A stretch of DNA of 64,000 bases from CBDCPI01 sp965220245 (GTDB taxonomy: Bacteria > Chloroflexota > Dehalococcoidia > Lucifugimonadales > UBA3495). The stretch covers positions 371,707-435,706 of the forward strand of contig CBDCPI010000006.1 of assembly GCA_965220245.1 (NCBI GenBank), given 5' to 3'. This document shows positions 24,661 to 33,327 of this stretch, piece after piece; the stretch's first letter is position 1, and each line of letters opens with the position of its first letter. Below the pieces are notes generated by a model, which did not search any database, had not been told where the DNA came from, and saw only the letters and a list, made by a program, of their open reading frames with translations. Made by a program: the position numbers and the translations under genes.

Positions 24661-25611
24661 TCAGCCAGCCGGGGCTTTGGCCAACTCGGCGATTAAGCGG
24701 GTCGTCCGGTGCACCGACTCGGCTTGGTCCTCCCCAGCCCCCAAAGGAGATACCAAGACTTCGGCGGCCCCTATCGAAAACATCTCCTGGATTCGTTCCG
24801 CCACCTGGGTCTCGTTACCCGAAAAGACAACGGCGTCGATCATAGCGTCGCTCCACACTCCCTCGGTGGCTTCCGGAAATCCGGCATCGACCAGCATTCG
24901 CTGGTAGAAAGGCATCCGGGGGTTCATAACCTGCTGGCGGACTGCCGCCCGGACTTCTTCCGGGTTATCGTGGACGCACACCGGCGCGTGGGCGATGAGG
25001 GGCGGCGCCGGACGTCCAGCCTGTTTGGCGCCCTCCTGCATCGCCGGTACTGCCACGTCCCGCAAGTACTGAGGCGGGCAGATCCAGCTAATGGCCCCGT
25101 CGGCCTCGGCCCCGCACAGCTCGAAGGACCCCCGTTGCAAGGCGGAAGCCATGACCGGCACGTCCACCGGTTCAGCAATGGTCTCGTGGGCTTGGTAAAA
25201 CTCCCCGTCCAAATCGACCTTGCCGTTCTGGAGCAGGGCCTTGAGTATTTGCAAATATTCCTTCAAGTGGCCCAAGGGACTGCGCAACCGGATGCCCATG
25301 GCGCGCATCGTAGGCCGGTGGCTGGGGCCGACGCCCAAGCGGAAGCGGCCTGGAGCCAACTGGGCAACCACCTGGGTCTGTTGGACCATCACCAGAGGAT
25401 GCCGAGGATAAGTGGGAACAATCGAGGTGCCAAATTTTATGCGCTCGGTGCGCCCCGCCGCCGCGGCGAAAGTAGTAATGCTGTCGTGCCGGGCTCCGCC
25501 GGTGGTCATCCAAACGGCCGGGATACCGGCCTTTTCGCTGCGCTCGATCCTCGCAAGAATCTCTTCGGAGGTGGCGCCGCTTACGGCTACGCCGATTATT
25601 TTTTCATCCAT
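24661..25611 (-). CDS. LLM-class flavin/F420-dependent oxidoreductase
   Basis: This 316-residue luciferase-like TIM barrel has the motifs GIPAVWMTTGG, RTERIKFGTSIVPTYPRHPLVMVQQ, LAPGRFRLGVGPSHRP and SGNETQVAERIQEMFSIGAAEVLVSPLG. It is divergent from the other four LLM proteins in the window. Such enzymes use F420H2 or FMNH2 for reductions or oxygenations, and the substrate cannot be told from sequence. The start is ATG after aaggag. Its neighbours on the same strand are the 68-residue membrane protein and the hydratase. Confidence 0.86.
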   Translation of the reverse strand: MDEKIIGVAVSGATSEEILARIERSEKAGIPAVWMTTGGARHDSITTFAAAAGRTERIKFGTSIVPTYPRHPLVMVQQTQVVAQLAPGRFRLGVGPSHRPTMRAMGIRLRSPLGHLKEYLQILKALLQNGKVDLDGEFYQAHETIAEPVDVPVMASALQRGSFELCGAEADGAISWICPPQYLRDVAVPAMQEGAKQAGRPAPPLIAHAPVCVHDNPEEVRAAVRQQVMNPRMPFYQRMLVDAGFPEATEGVWSDAMIDAVVFSGNETQVAERIQEMFSIGAAEVLVSPLGAGEDQAESVHRTTRLIAELAKAPAG

Positions 25612-25770
25612 ACTCTAGATGCTCCTTGCTATTGCACTAGACGTGGTATCCCGGTCGCCGGGTGTTCGGGGCGGTGGTTCCATCCAAGCGCTCCTAGGAA
25701 CCATGCTGGAATAGTATCGTTGAAGTGGGTCATTGTCTAGATTCGGTTTGGCCGGGGGCCTTGGTGACCC

Positions 25771-25922
25771 GGGTCTTTCAATTGTCATTCTGAAGGAGCC
25801 CCTCGACTTGGCTCAGGATAAACTCCGCGACTGAAGAATCTAAACGCCTAGCCCGGAACCAACCTTGGCTTGCCCGATGAATTCCAGACCCTTCGCTGCG
25901 CTCAGGGTGACAATGAAAAGGG
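25771..25922. repeat. dispersed repeat family A, copy 3
   Basis: It begins with ggtctttcaattgtcattc and ends with gggtgacaatgaaaaggg, imperfect terminal inverted repeats. The internal part (aactccgcgactgaagaatctaaa) is shared with copies at 37692 and, in opposite orientation, 62921. It has no coding frame. It lies in the 469-base gap before tRNA-Asn. Confidence 0.75.
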
Positions 25923-25966
25923 CCTGACTGACTTTGCAATCGTCCTAGAATTCCCGTGATAGCAGC

Positions 25967-25995
25967 TTGAGAGTTGAATATCCAGGTGCTACAAT
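25967..25995 (+). promoter_or_regulatory. sigma-70-type promoter upstream of tRNA-Asn
   Basis: TTGAGA (25967-25972) and TACAAT (25990-25995) are separated by exactly 17 bases. Transcription would start near 26002, about 80 bases before the tRNA, giving a leader that contains a small hairpin (cactg...cagtg near 26020-26035). Confidence 0.6.
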
Positions 25996-26080
25996 TTTAG
26001 AGCCACATACCAAAGGCAGTCACTGTTCGCCAGTGGCCGTCTTTTGTGCCTCGGTCAGGGCTTCCAGCCCAAGCATCGTT

Positions 26081-26155
26081 CCCCGATAGCTCAGCGGTAG
26101 AGCGGGCGGCTGTTAACCGCTAGGTCGTAGGTTCGAATCCTACTCGGGGAGCCAC
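26081..26155 (+). tRNA. tRNA-Asn (anticodon GTT)
   Basis: Acceptor arms TCCCCGA (26081-26087) and TCGGGGA (26145-26151) pair. The D-arm is gctcagcggtagagc, the anticodon loop ctGTTaa puts GTT at 26113-26115, and the T-arm is gtaggttcgaatcctac. A discriminator G and an encoded CCA (26153-26155) follow. All features of a normal tRNA-Asn are present. Confidence 0.96.
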
Positions 26156-26211
26156 ATTCCCACGAACACTCCTCGCACACCGCAAGAGCGTGTGGTAGAG
26201 AACGCCAGGCC

Positions 26212-26246
26212 GGGGACAGTTTAGAAACTTATCCACGTATCAGTAA
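26212..26246. repeat. 35-bp repeat, copy 1 (shared with 39241-39275)
   Basis: The stretch beginning ggggacagtttagaaactta is present again at 39241-39275 with one mismatch in 35 bases. Here it overlaps the stop codon of the subtilase gene. It may be the end of a lost mobile element or a copy of this gene's tail. Confidence 0.8.
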
Positions 26247-29200
26247 CTGGAAAAATAAAGCGTTATGACCCTTATTGTCTCTTCCTTGGTAATATCGCCA
26301 TTAAAGTAATCGACTACAGCCGCGATGGCCTCATCCTTGGTAATAACTCCGTTTTCGTCGGCGTCATATCTATCACCCAAGGCGCTACCCGTAGTTACAT
26401 CGGTCACCATGATAGTCACCATGATGGCGGCGCTGGCGCCGGATGGGTCCGTGGCCGTAACGTCGACGCTGTAGCTGGCCTGCGCCTCGAAGTTCAGTGT
26501 GGCTTTCGTTTTCAACTGGCCGGTCGATGCGTCAATGTCGAAGGAATCGGCATCAGCGCCGCCTAGCGTGTAGGTCAGCGTGTCGTCCTCAGCGTCCGTG
26601 GCCGCAACCGAGTCGCCGATATTCTGACCCTCGGCGGTGTTCTCCGCCACGCTTCGGACGGTCTCAGTGATTAGGTTGCCCTCACTGTCAGAGAACACCG
26701 GGGCGGTGTTCAGGGTTACCGCGGGCGGCTCGTGCCCGTAGACCTTGATGCTCCATGAATCCAGCGTTCCAGTCCCGAACCGGATGCGGTCGGTCATCCG
26801 CAGCGTCCACTGGCCATTGGGGTCTTCGCCCAAGTGCTTCGCCGAGCCGAACCGGATTTCGCCGGACAACGGGACGCCATCAATAGTGTAGTAGGGTTCA
26901 GCCAGCTTTGAGACAGCGCCTGACGGGGACACCAGCTCAATGTCCAGGTCCCGGAGAGACGTGCGCCGGAAGGAGGCCCTGATTTCGACAAATTCGGTGA
27001 ACCTTATGCCGGTGTTCAGTGTGAGTTTGCTGGTGACCGTGCCGGGGTTGCCGAAGGACGGGGCTTCGGGAATCGGCGTATTTATGCTCCCTGAAGCTGC
27101 TCTTTCACTTTTCATTGGCGGGAGCGGCGGAAAGTTGCTCCAGTTTCTGGCCAGGTCAATGGCGGCCTTGGCGTCAACCACCCCGAAACCGTACTCATGG
27201 TTGAAGGAATAGACCTCTGTGGCGGAGTCGGACTCGTACCGGCGCGCCCCGTCTTCCCATCCGGTGTTCTCCGGGTCATTTTTCCGGGCGGAAGCGGCGA
27301 GAATCAGCTTCAGGTCCCGCCAAGTCAACTCCGGGTTGGCGTGGCGCATCAGCGCGGCGACGCCTGAAACAATGGAAGCCGATGCGGAGGTGCCGCCAAA
27401 AGTGTTGCTGTAACGGTCGGAATTTTCGGTGGTGACGATGCTCCGGTAGTCTGCCCTGCGGTCGCTGGAGGGGGCGCAGACCCACAGGGGCGCCCCCACT
27501 TCCGAGTAATCGCTTCTGATGTCCTTGTCATTCACCGCGCAAACGGCAGTCACCGCATAGTAATTGGCAAATTCGTTAAGGTTGACATTGTCTCCTTCCT
27601 CATGGCTACTTCCGGCGGCAAAGACATAGAGGGTGCCCTTGCCGCCGTAACCTTCCCTGGTCCCCGTCTCCACCGCCGCTTCCCACAACCGGGGAGAGAA
27701 CCCAATACCGGGGCCGTCCGTCGGCCCCCAACTATTGTTGGACACCGCGGTTACAACCTGATTGCGGGTCATAGCGTCCGCCAGGCTGAAATAGGTCTGG
27801 TCGGCCAGGAAGTTGTGCCCGTAGATGGTGGCCCTGGGCGCCACGCCGCGCCCGCCGATATTGTTGTTGTCCCGCGCCGCGATGACGCCGGACACGTATG
27901 TGCCGTGGTGTTCGAATGGGTGATGTATGCTGCCCCTGCCGGTGTAGTCGTGATTGCGGGTGGTGTCGACGTTAGCGGTCAGGTCTTCATGGTTGAAGTC
28001 CATACCGTCGTCAACAACGGCGATATTAACGCCTTCTCCGTTGATGCCCTCCGCCCAAACCGGTTCGACGTTGATGTCCGCCTGGTCTCTCTCTTGATTC
28101 TGCAAGTGCCATTGGCATAAGTACAAAGGGTCGCCGGTCGTCCCCTGGCAGCCCTCGATGAAGTCGGTGTACGTGGAATCCTCAAAGGCGTGAATTGTAT
28201 AGTTCACGGGAGCGGTAAGCGGATCGGAGGAATCATGAGCGGCGGTCACTTTGACGTAGTAGGTGCCCGGGCCGAAGTCGTCCCTGATTACGAAACCATC
28301 GTCTCTGGAGTATTCATTCACGCGAAGTTTATTGCCGTTCCTATCCAACACGTTTCCCAAGATGGGGGATAAAGTCACGCTTTTAGCGTAGAGGAGGAGA
28401 TTGGTGTTCCGGGTGAAGTCCAGCCTGAAATAGTCCGCGTCGGTGGCCGGGTGAATCGTTCCCGGGGTTGGAGAGCCGAGGGTCAGACGGGATGCGGCGC
28501 CAGTGCTGCCGCCGGGATCAGTTACGGTTTGATCATGCAGCGTGTAATTCCCGGTTCCCGTCTCGAAGCTGCCTAAATTAATATAGTAAGTTCCCGCATC
28601 GAGAGTTTCCCTGAAATGAAAAGCGGTGCGCCTGCCCACTACGCCGCTGTCGTCACTGAATGCAATCGGGGTAAGGTTGCTGTCATACAACACTCCAACG
28701 GTATCGAGAGGACCTGCGGCGTATATCCAAACGTCGGTTGGACCGGATAACTCCAGCTTGTAGTATTCTTCATCGTAGCCTTTGGTAATAGCTCCCTCTT
28801 GTACGGTTCCCAGAGTGAAAGGCGTCACGGGTTCAGCGAACACGGCGTAGGGCCCTATTTCGGATCTGTAGCTGCTTACCCGGATGTAGTAGACCCCCGG
28901 TTCGAGTTCTCTCCGGATGAAAAAGTTCAAGTAGTAGCCACTGTTGTCATCGGCGCCAAGCAAGGTCGTTCCGTCACTGTCAAATAGCTCCCCAACGGTA
29001 TCGACGCCTCCGTAGTTGTAAATAAAGACCTCGGTAGTCGCGGTTGCACCGGACAGGTCCAGCTTGAAAAGGTCGGCGTCGTCGCCCGGGTCGATGAGGC
29101 CGATTACCGGAGTGCCCAAGGTCAATTCTTCCGCCGTGACAACGGTGTCGCCTTGGTCAGCCGTGCTTTGAGCGTACACCCTGTACGGCCCGGTTTTCCC

Positions 29201-30286
29201 TCCATAACCGCTAACGGCGATGTAGTAGACTCCTGGCGCCAGGCTTTTCGCAATGAAGAAGTTGTGAAGCCCCTGCGAGCCGACACTGTCGTCGTTCTCC
29301 GCGATAGGGTTTCCGTTGCGGTCCAACAACTCCCCGACAGTATCGAGAGAGCCAGAGGTGTAAATCCAAACGTCGGTTGCGGCGGACAGGTCTAACCTGA
29401 AACAGTCCTTGTCATTGTACGAGTCTATGAGTCCGATTTCCGAAGAATCCAAGAGTAAATCCGCCGCATTGGTGCAGATGTCGCCTTGGTCGGCCACTAT
29501 TCGAGTGTGCAGCCGGTACGGCCCGGTTTCCCCTCCAAAACTGCTAACGGCGATGTAGTAAACCCCCGGAGCGAGGGTCCTCCCAATGAAAAAGTCGAAA
29601 GCCCCCTCCGAGATGTCACTGTCGTTGCTAGACTCAAGCCGAACGCCCCGATAGTCGAGAAGCTCCCCTATGGTATCGATGTTGCCGGAGGTGTAAATCA
29701 CAACGTCGGCTTTCGTGGACAGGTCTATTTTGAACAGGTCTCGATCCCCGGCGGAGCCGATGATCCCGTCTATATCGGTGTCTAGGGGCAAAGGCGCCTC
29801 CGTGCCCAGGGTCCGGCCTTGGTCGGCCCCTAACCGGAGGTGGATGCTGTACGGCCCGGTGCTCGGTTGTGCAGAGCCAAGAGCGCCGGTACTAAAAACG
29901 CCGATGTAGTAAGTCCCCGGACTGAGAGTTCTCCCGATGAAAAAGTTGTGAGGCGTGTTCGCAAGGACGCTATCGTCGTTGGCTGCAATCGGGGCGCCGG
30001 TACTGTCATAGAGTTGCCCAACAGTATCGGTAAGGCCGTTGGTGTAAACCCAAACGTCTTGGGCCGCGAGGGCCGATTGGAACCGGAAAACGTCCACGTC
30101 ATCGGCGTTTTCCAAGACCCCGGTTACCGGCACGCCCGGCGTTAGAAGCGCAGCAGCGTTGCCAAGAAAGTTACTGTGGTCGTCAGACATCTGCGCCCGG
30201 GCCTCGCCGCCGGTTAGGAGAACCCCCAAGGAAATGCAGATTGCCAGGCAAAGCAGCCTGCCCGCCGACGGCCTCGACGGCCTCAT
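26240..30286 (-). CDS. secreted subtilisin-like (S8) protease with N-terminal PPC repeats, P-domain, cadherin-like and EF-hand/dockerin-like domains
   Basis: The 1348-residue protein starts at ATG after gaggtggaggcgaa. It has a signal peptide (LLCLAICISLGVLLTGGEARA), six PPC-type beta domains (about 35-700), and a subtilase domain with D759 (VVDDGMD), H794 (HHGTYVSG), the oxyanion N in SNNSWG and S967 (GGTSASAS). These are followed by a proprotein-convertase P-domain (about 1065-1185), a cadherin-like domain (APVFSDSEG to TDV) and a C-terminal calcium-binding DADENGVITKDE segment. PPC domains usually follow the protease, so this order is unusual. No propeptide is present; one is encoded by the preceding gene, which overlaps by ATGA. 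It probably digests extracellular protein. Confidence 0.92.
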   Translation of the reverse strand: MRPSRPSAGRLLCLAICISLGVLLTGGEARAQMSDDHSNFLGNAAALLTPGVPVTGVLENADDVDVFRFQSALAAQDVWVYTNGLTDTVGQLYDSTGAPIAANDDSVLANTPHNFFIGRTLSPGTYYIGVFSTGALGSAQPSTGPYSIHLRLGADQGRTLGTEAPLPLDTDIDGIIGSAGDRDLFKIDLSTKADVVIYTSGNIDTIGELLDYRGVRLESSNDSDISEGAFDFFIGRTLAPGVYYIAVSSFGGETGPYRLHTRIVADQGDICTNAADLLLDSSEIGLIDSYNDKDCFRLDLSAATDVWIYTSGSLDTVGELLDRNGNPIAENDDSVGSQGLHNFFIAKSLAPGVYYIAVSGYGGKTGPYRVYAQSTADQGDTVVTAEELTLGTPVIGLIDPGDDADLFKLDLSGATATTEVFIYNYGGVDTVGELFDSDGTTLLGADDNSGYYLNFFIRRELEPGVYYIRVSSYRSEIGPYAVFAEPVTPFTLGTVQEGAITKGYDEEYYKLELSGPTDVWIYAAGPLDTVGVLYDSNLTPIAFSDDSGVVGRRTAFHFRETLDAGTYYINLGSFETGTGNYTLHDQTVTDPGGSTGAASRLTLGSPTPGTIHPATDADYFRLDFTRNTNLLLYAKSVTLSPILGNVLDRNGNKLRVNEYSRDDGFVIRDDFGPGTYYVKVTAAHDSSDPLTAPVNYTIHAFEDSTYTDFIEGCQGTTGDPLYLCQWHLQNQERDQADINVEPVWAEGINGEGVNIAVVDDGMDFNHEDLTANVDTTRNHDYTGRGSIHHPFEHHGTYVSGVIAARDNNNIGGRGVAPRATIYGHNFLADQTYFSLADAMTRNQVVTAVSNNSWGPTDGPGIGFSPRLWEAAVETGTREGYGGKGTLYVFAAGSSHEEGDNVNLNEFANYYAVTAVCAVNDKDIRSDYSEVGAPLWVCAPSSDRRADYRSIVTTENSDRYSNTFGGTSASASIVSGVAALMRHANPELTWRDLKLILAASARKNDPENTGWEDGARRYESDSATEVYSFNHEYGFGVVDAKAAIDLARNWSNFPPLPPMKSERAASGSINTPIPEAPSFGNPGTVTSKLTLNTGIRFTEFVEIRASFRRTSLRDLDIELVSPSGAVSKLAEPYYTIDGVPLSGEIRFGSAKHLGEDPNGQWTLRMTDRIRFGTGTLDSWSIKVYGHEPPAVTLNTAPVFSDSEGNLITETVRSVAENTAEGQNIGDSVAATDAEDDTLTYTLGGADADSFDIDASTGQLKTKATLNFEAQASYSVDVTATDPSGASAAIMVTIMVTDVTTGSALGDRYDADENGVITKDEAIAAVVDYFNGDITKEETIRVITLYFSSY

Positions 30287-31107
30287 TTCGCCTCCACCTC
30301 TATCCACCAATTCGGGCTGGAAATCAACACGCCATCTTGGGCGGCTAGCGCGTTGGCCAGTTCCAGCGACGGGAGGCCCGGCCCGGTCTCCACGAAGAAC
30401 CCGTTTTCCAGGAAACCCAATTCCGACACCCGGTCTAACGGGATTTCGTTTTGGGAGAAAAAGCTTTCGACCTTTGCTTGGTCCAACCCGGAATCCAAGA
30501 GCAGCAAGACCCCGCCGGGCAGCGTCATCAGCCCACCTCCCGATTCCGACCGGAACACCGGCTGGGGGTCGCCACCGTATCTGCCCTGTTTCCTGACGAC
30601 GCTATCCTCACCCCCCCTCGCCACCACAACGTCCTGGGGCGTGTTGGCGGCGGTCTTCTGGACGGCTAGGTCGTCTTGCAGCACGATCCTCATGGTCCTG
30701 TCGCCGTCCTGCCAGGTATAGACAGTTCCTTGGCTGGGACCTTTCCCTCCGGCCTTTTCCGTGGAACGTTCCGTTTGCGAGACCGGCGGGGATGATTCCT
30801 GGGGAGTTGCGCCGAATACGGACTGGGGCCCGCGCTCGGCTGAGAGCTTTGGCGTGGGTTTTGGCCAAGGACCGGATGTGGGTTTGGGTGGGGGCTTGCT
30901 CGTGGGGCCCAGTACCGGCTTGAGTGGGGGTTCGAGTGTGGGCGTAGGCGTGGACGTGGCTTCGGCAGGCGACACTATCGCGGGCACCGGCGGCGTCGCC
31001 GGGCGCGGCGGCTGGGACTTTGCGGCGACCAATGCCGCCGTGACGCCGCCCAGCAGAACAATGGCCGAAATGAGTATTATTGGAACGGCAAATCTCCCCA
31101 ATCTCAT
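30283..31107 (-). CDS. membrane-anchored subtilase propeptide/inhibitor-like protein
   Basis: The start at 31107 (MRLGRFAVPII) is chosen for gaggtgacgcc upstream; an in-frame start 17 codons earlier is less likely. Of 274 residues, 5-30 form a membrane anchor, about 30-110 are a proline/threonine-rich linker, and the last 70 (GGVLLLLDSGLDQAKVESFF... to ISSPNWWIEVEAK) resemble the N-terminal propeptide found fused to S8 proteases, with the closing SSPNW motif. It overlaps the subtilase gene by four bases. I infer an intramolecular-chaperone or inhibitor acting in trans on that protease, tethered to the outer face of the membrane. Confidence 0.75.
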   Translation of the reverse strand: MRLGRFAVPIILISAIVLLGGVTAALVAAKSQPPRPATPPVPAIVSPAEATSTPTPTLEPPLKPVLGPTSKPPPKPTSGPWPKPTPKLSAERGPQSVFGATPQESSPPVSQTERSTEKAGGKGPSQGTVYTWQDGDRTMRIVLQDDLAVQKTAANTPQDVVVARGGEDSVVRKQGRYGGDPQPVFRSESGGGLMTLPGGVLLLLDSGLDQAKVESFFSQNEIPLDRVSELGFLENGFFVETGPGLPSLELANALAAQDGVLISSPNWWIEVEAK

Positions 31108-31329
31108 GGCGTCACCTCGTAAAACACGTCGACGATGCAACCCTTGACCCCAGCTCAAACCTCTTGAGGGACTCTATCGCCGGTCAGACCGAAGCTTCCC
31201 CAAGAAACTTCCTTGGTCGGGAGAGGTTACTAACAAGGTATTGTCGTCCTTTTCGAGTAGTATCGGATAAGCCAGCATCATTCCAGTCCCAGGTCCCTTT
31301 TGATTTTGGCAACCAGTTCTTTATTGTAC

Positions 31330-31345
31330 ACAACACTTGTGTTGT
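31330..31345. promoter_or_regulatory. palindromic operator candidate ACAACAC-TT-GTGTTGT
   Basis: A perfect 7+7 inverted repeat with a 2-base spacer lies about 50 bases before the start codon at 31396. A -10-like TACAAT (31352-31357) follows within seven bases. The symmetry and position suit a dimeric repressor of the UGSC operon. No regulator gene is adjacent. Confidence 0.55.
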
Positions 31346-31395
31346 ATGGCCTACAATTGCGCCGGTTGGCCGTTTTGGCTTAAAGTGGGGTTGCC

Positions 31396-32430
31396 ATGCA
31401 GTCCAATCAGATGCAATTCCGCGACTGGGAAGAGGCCCAAGAGCACTACTTCCGCGAGGGGATGACCGACGGATTACCTATCGTTCCGCCCACTCCGGAA
31501 CGAGTCCAAGCCATGCTGGATTACTGTGGCCTAGCGCCCCAGGACATCCTGGGCGCCGAGGGCATCCGGCGCAAGCAGTTCCCGGCGGAGAAGGTCGCGG
31601 TCAACACGGTAATGGCCGGGTGCCTGCCGGAGCATTTCCCGGTGGTCGTAGCAGCAATAGCCGCGGTCTGCGACCGAGCCTACAACTTCCACGCCAGCAG
31701 CACCTCCACCAACGGCATTGCTAACCTGGTAATGGTTAGCGGCCCCTACTCCGCCCGCATCGGCATGAACAGCGGCGTTAACCTCATGGGGAACGCGAAC
31801 CGGGCTAACGCCGCCATTGGCCGGGCGATCAACCTGATCAAGGCCAACTTCTACGGCTCGGTGTCCCAGGACATGGACAAGAGCACCTTCGGCCATTCCG
31901 GCAAGTACAGCTTCTGCTTCGCCGAGGACTTGGAGACGAGTTCTTGGCCGTCGTTAGCCGAGTACAAGGGCTTCCGTCCGGGCTCCAGCGCCGTCACCAT
32001 GGTCGCCGCCAACGCGCCGCTGCAACTGGAGACCCACGGCGACCGGGAACCGGAGGGTTTCCTGACCGCCGCCGCCCACGCCATGTTGGGGCTGGGGCCG
32101 TCGCTTTCGGAGCTGGTATTGGTAATCAGCCAGGAACTGATGGCTTATGTGGCCGCCTCCGGCTGGAGCCGCGCCCAAGTGGCCGAGTTCCTCTACGAGA
32201 AGACCTTGCGGTCCGCCGGGGAGTGGGACCAATGGCGGCGCATGGACCGGCTTTCTCCCGACGCCGACCGGGAGCGGTTGACCGGCTGCGTATCCGGTCC
32301 CGACCGGATCACCGTGGTCCCGGCAGGAGGCGACGCCGGGGAGTTCATGGCTATCATTTCGTCGTGGGGCAGTAGCCGTTCCGTGACCCGGGAGATAGCC
32401 GTACCAAAACAGGAGGTAGAACGGGCATGA
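31396..32430 (+). CDS. UGSC-operon partner protein, function unknown (344 aa)
   Basis: The protein starts FRDWEEAQEHYFREGMTDGLPIVPPTPERV and has conserved-looking blocks (VMAGCLPEHFPVVVAAI, NLVMVSGPYSARIGMNSGVNLMG, ANRANAAIGRAINLI). It has no signal peptide or membrane span. I recognise the pattern as the protein that commonly precedes the short UGSC seleno-/cysteine protein, but no activity is known to me. The gene after it overlaps by ATGA. Cysteines in the VMAGCLP and LDYCGLAP motifs could be redox partners of the selenoprotein. The operon is divergent from the protease propeptide gene. Confidence 0.7.
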   Translation: MQSNQMQFRDWEEAQEHYFREGMTDGLPIVPPTPERVQAMLDYCGLAPQDILGAEGIRRKQFPAEKVAVNTVMAGCLPEHFPVVVAAIAAVCDRAYNFHASSTSTNGIANLVMVSGPYSARIGMNSGVNLMGNANRANAAIGRAINLIKANFYGSVSQDMDKSTFGHSGKYSFCFAEDLETSSWPSLAEYKGFRPGSSAVTMVAANAPLQLETHGDREPEGFLTAAAHAMLGLGPSLSELVLVISQELMAYVAASGWSRAQVAEFLYEKTLRSAGEWDQWRRMDRLSPDADRERLTGCVSGPDRITVVPAGGDAGEFMAIISSWGSSRSVTREIAVPKQEVERA

Positions 32431-32957
32431 CCGGAATCTACACCCTCGACCCCAGAGACGAAGCCCAGCCGTCGCGGGCAGTGCGGGCCATCCGTCCGGC
32501 CAACCTGGACGGCAAGGTGCTAGGGCTGCTGTCCAACAACAAGCCCCACTCCGAGACCCTACTGCGGATGATGGCCAACATCATCGGCGAGCGCTACTCG
32601 CTAAAAGAGGTGGTGGAGTACAACAAGGGAGGCCATCAATGGCCCGCCGACCGGGCCGCGCTGGAGGACCTGGCGCGCCGCTGCGACGTGATGATTCACG
32701 CCACCGCCGAATGAGGTTCCTGTACTTCGTGCAGTGTGCACGACGCGATGGAGATGGAGTTGCTGGGAGCGGCCTCCACAGTTCTCACCACCAAACCCTT
32801 CGTTAGCCAAGCCCGCGCCATGGCCCGGATGCGCGGTGACGCCGACTATGGCTTGGCCATAACCGTCCACCCCGTCGTCACCCTGACCCACGACGAGTTA
32901 TTAGAACGGGCCGCCACCGCCGCTCCCCAAGCAATGCGCCACCTGCTCGACCGGTAG
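32427..32957 (+). CDS. UGSC-family selenoprotein, selenocysteine at in-frame TGA
   Basis: The frame stops at TGA (32712-32714) after 95 codons but continues uninterrupted for 80 more codons to TAG. The joined product is 176 residues with selenocysteine at 96 in MIHATAE-U-GSCTSCSVHDAMEMELLG. That is exactly the UGSC motif, normally preceded by a variable loop and followed by T-S-C/W-x-V-H-D, of this seleno/cysteine protein family. The N-terminal half (LDGKVLGLLSNNKPHSETLL) resembles a Rossmann-like domain. It overlaps the partner gene by ATGA and has aggaggt upstream. A hairpin follows the TGA. The reaction is unknown; a redox role at the U-G-S-C site is inferred. A standard gene caller would report two short ORFs here. 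Confidence 0.92.
32727..32743 (+). promoter_or_regulatory. bacterial SECIS-like hairpin for the UGSC gene
   Basis: Twelve bases after the TGA, a perfect 7-bp stem TCGTGCA / TGCACGA closes a GTG loop. The loop begins at the 20th base after the UGA and starts with G, as expected for a bacterial SECIS. Its geometry matches the hairpin at 13364-13380 almost exactly, although the sequences and genes differ. Confidence 0.85.
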
Positions 32958-33000
32958 CTAAAGGGGGCCGGACAAGCCGCCGTGACGGAGCGTTGACAAA

Positions 33001-33327
33001 TTACGCTTGCAGCAAGCGGCGCTGTAACAACGTCTGCATATCACGGCGTCCATCGGCGATCACGAGCACGTAGACGTTATTTTCTATCACCCGGTAGATG
33101 ATTCTGTAGGGACCATAAAAAGTCTCCCGGTATTCTCGAATTCCGATTTCTAGCAATTCTTGAGGATAAGCGCCGCGTTGGGGATTCTGGGACAGGTTGC
33201 GGAACGCCCTTTCGATCTGCTCTAACACGTGGTCCGCCCGGCCCGGTCCATCGTGCTGAGCGATGTAATCGCAGATATCCTCTAGGTCCCGTGCCGCGTC
33301 ATCGGTCAACTGGACCAGGAAGGGCAT
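33001..33327 (-). CDS. RelE/ParE-family toxin
   Basis: The 108-residue protein shows the RelE/ParE pattern: N-terminal ARDLEDICDYIAQHDGP, then a helix with FRNLSQNPQRGAYPQEL, and the C-terminal strands REYRETFYGPYRIIYRVIENNVYVLVIADGRRDMQTLL. Such toxins cut mRNA on the ribosome or inhibit gyrase. It starts inside TGATG, overlapping the antitoxin stop by one base, so it is translated with it. It ends 43 bases from the UGSC gene, convergently. Confidence 0.88.
   Translation of the reverse strand: MPFLVQLTDDAARDLEDICDYIAQHDGPGRADHVLEQIERAFRNLSQNPQRGAYPQELLEIGIREYRETFYGPYRIIYRVIENNVYVLVIADGRRDMQTLLQRRLLQA

Noticed and set aside
30283..30290. The boundary between the propeptide gene and subtilase gene as a frameshift error
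   Set aside because: The ATGA overlap, a good ribosome-binding site and a proper signal peptide at the second start indicate two real genes.
32712..32714. The TGA as the end of a short gene followed by a separate downstream ORF
   Set aside because: The same frame and the intact U-GSCTSC motif across the codon, together with the SECIS-like hairpin, argue for recoding.
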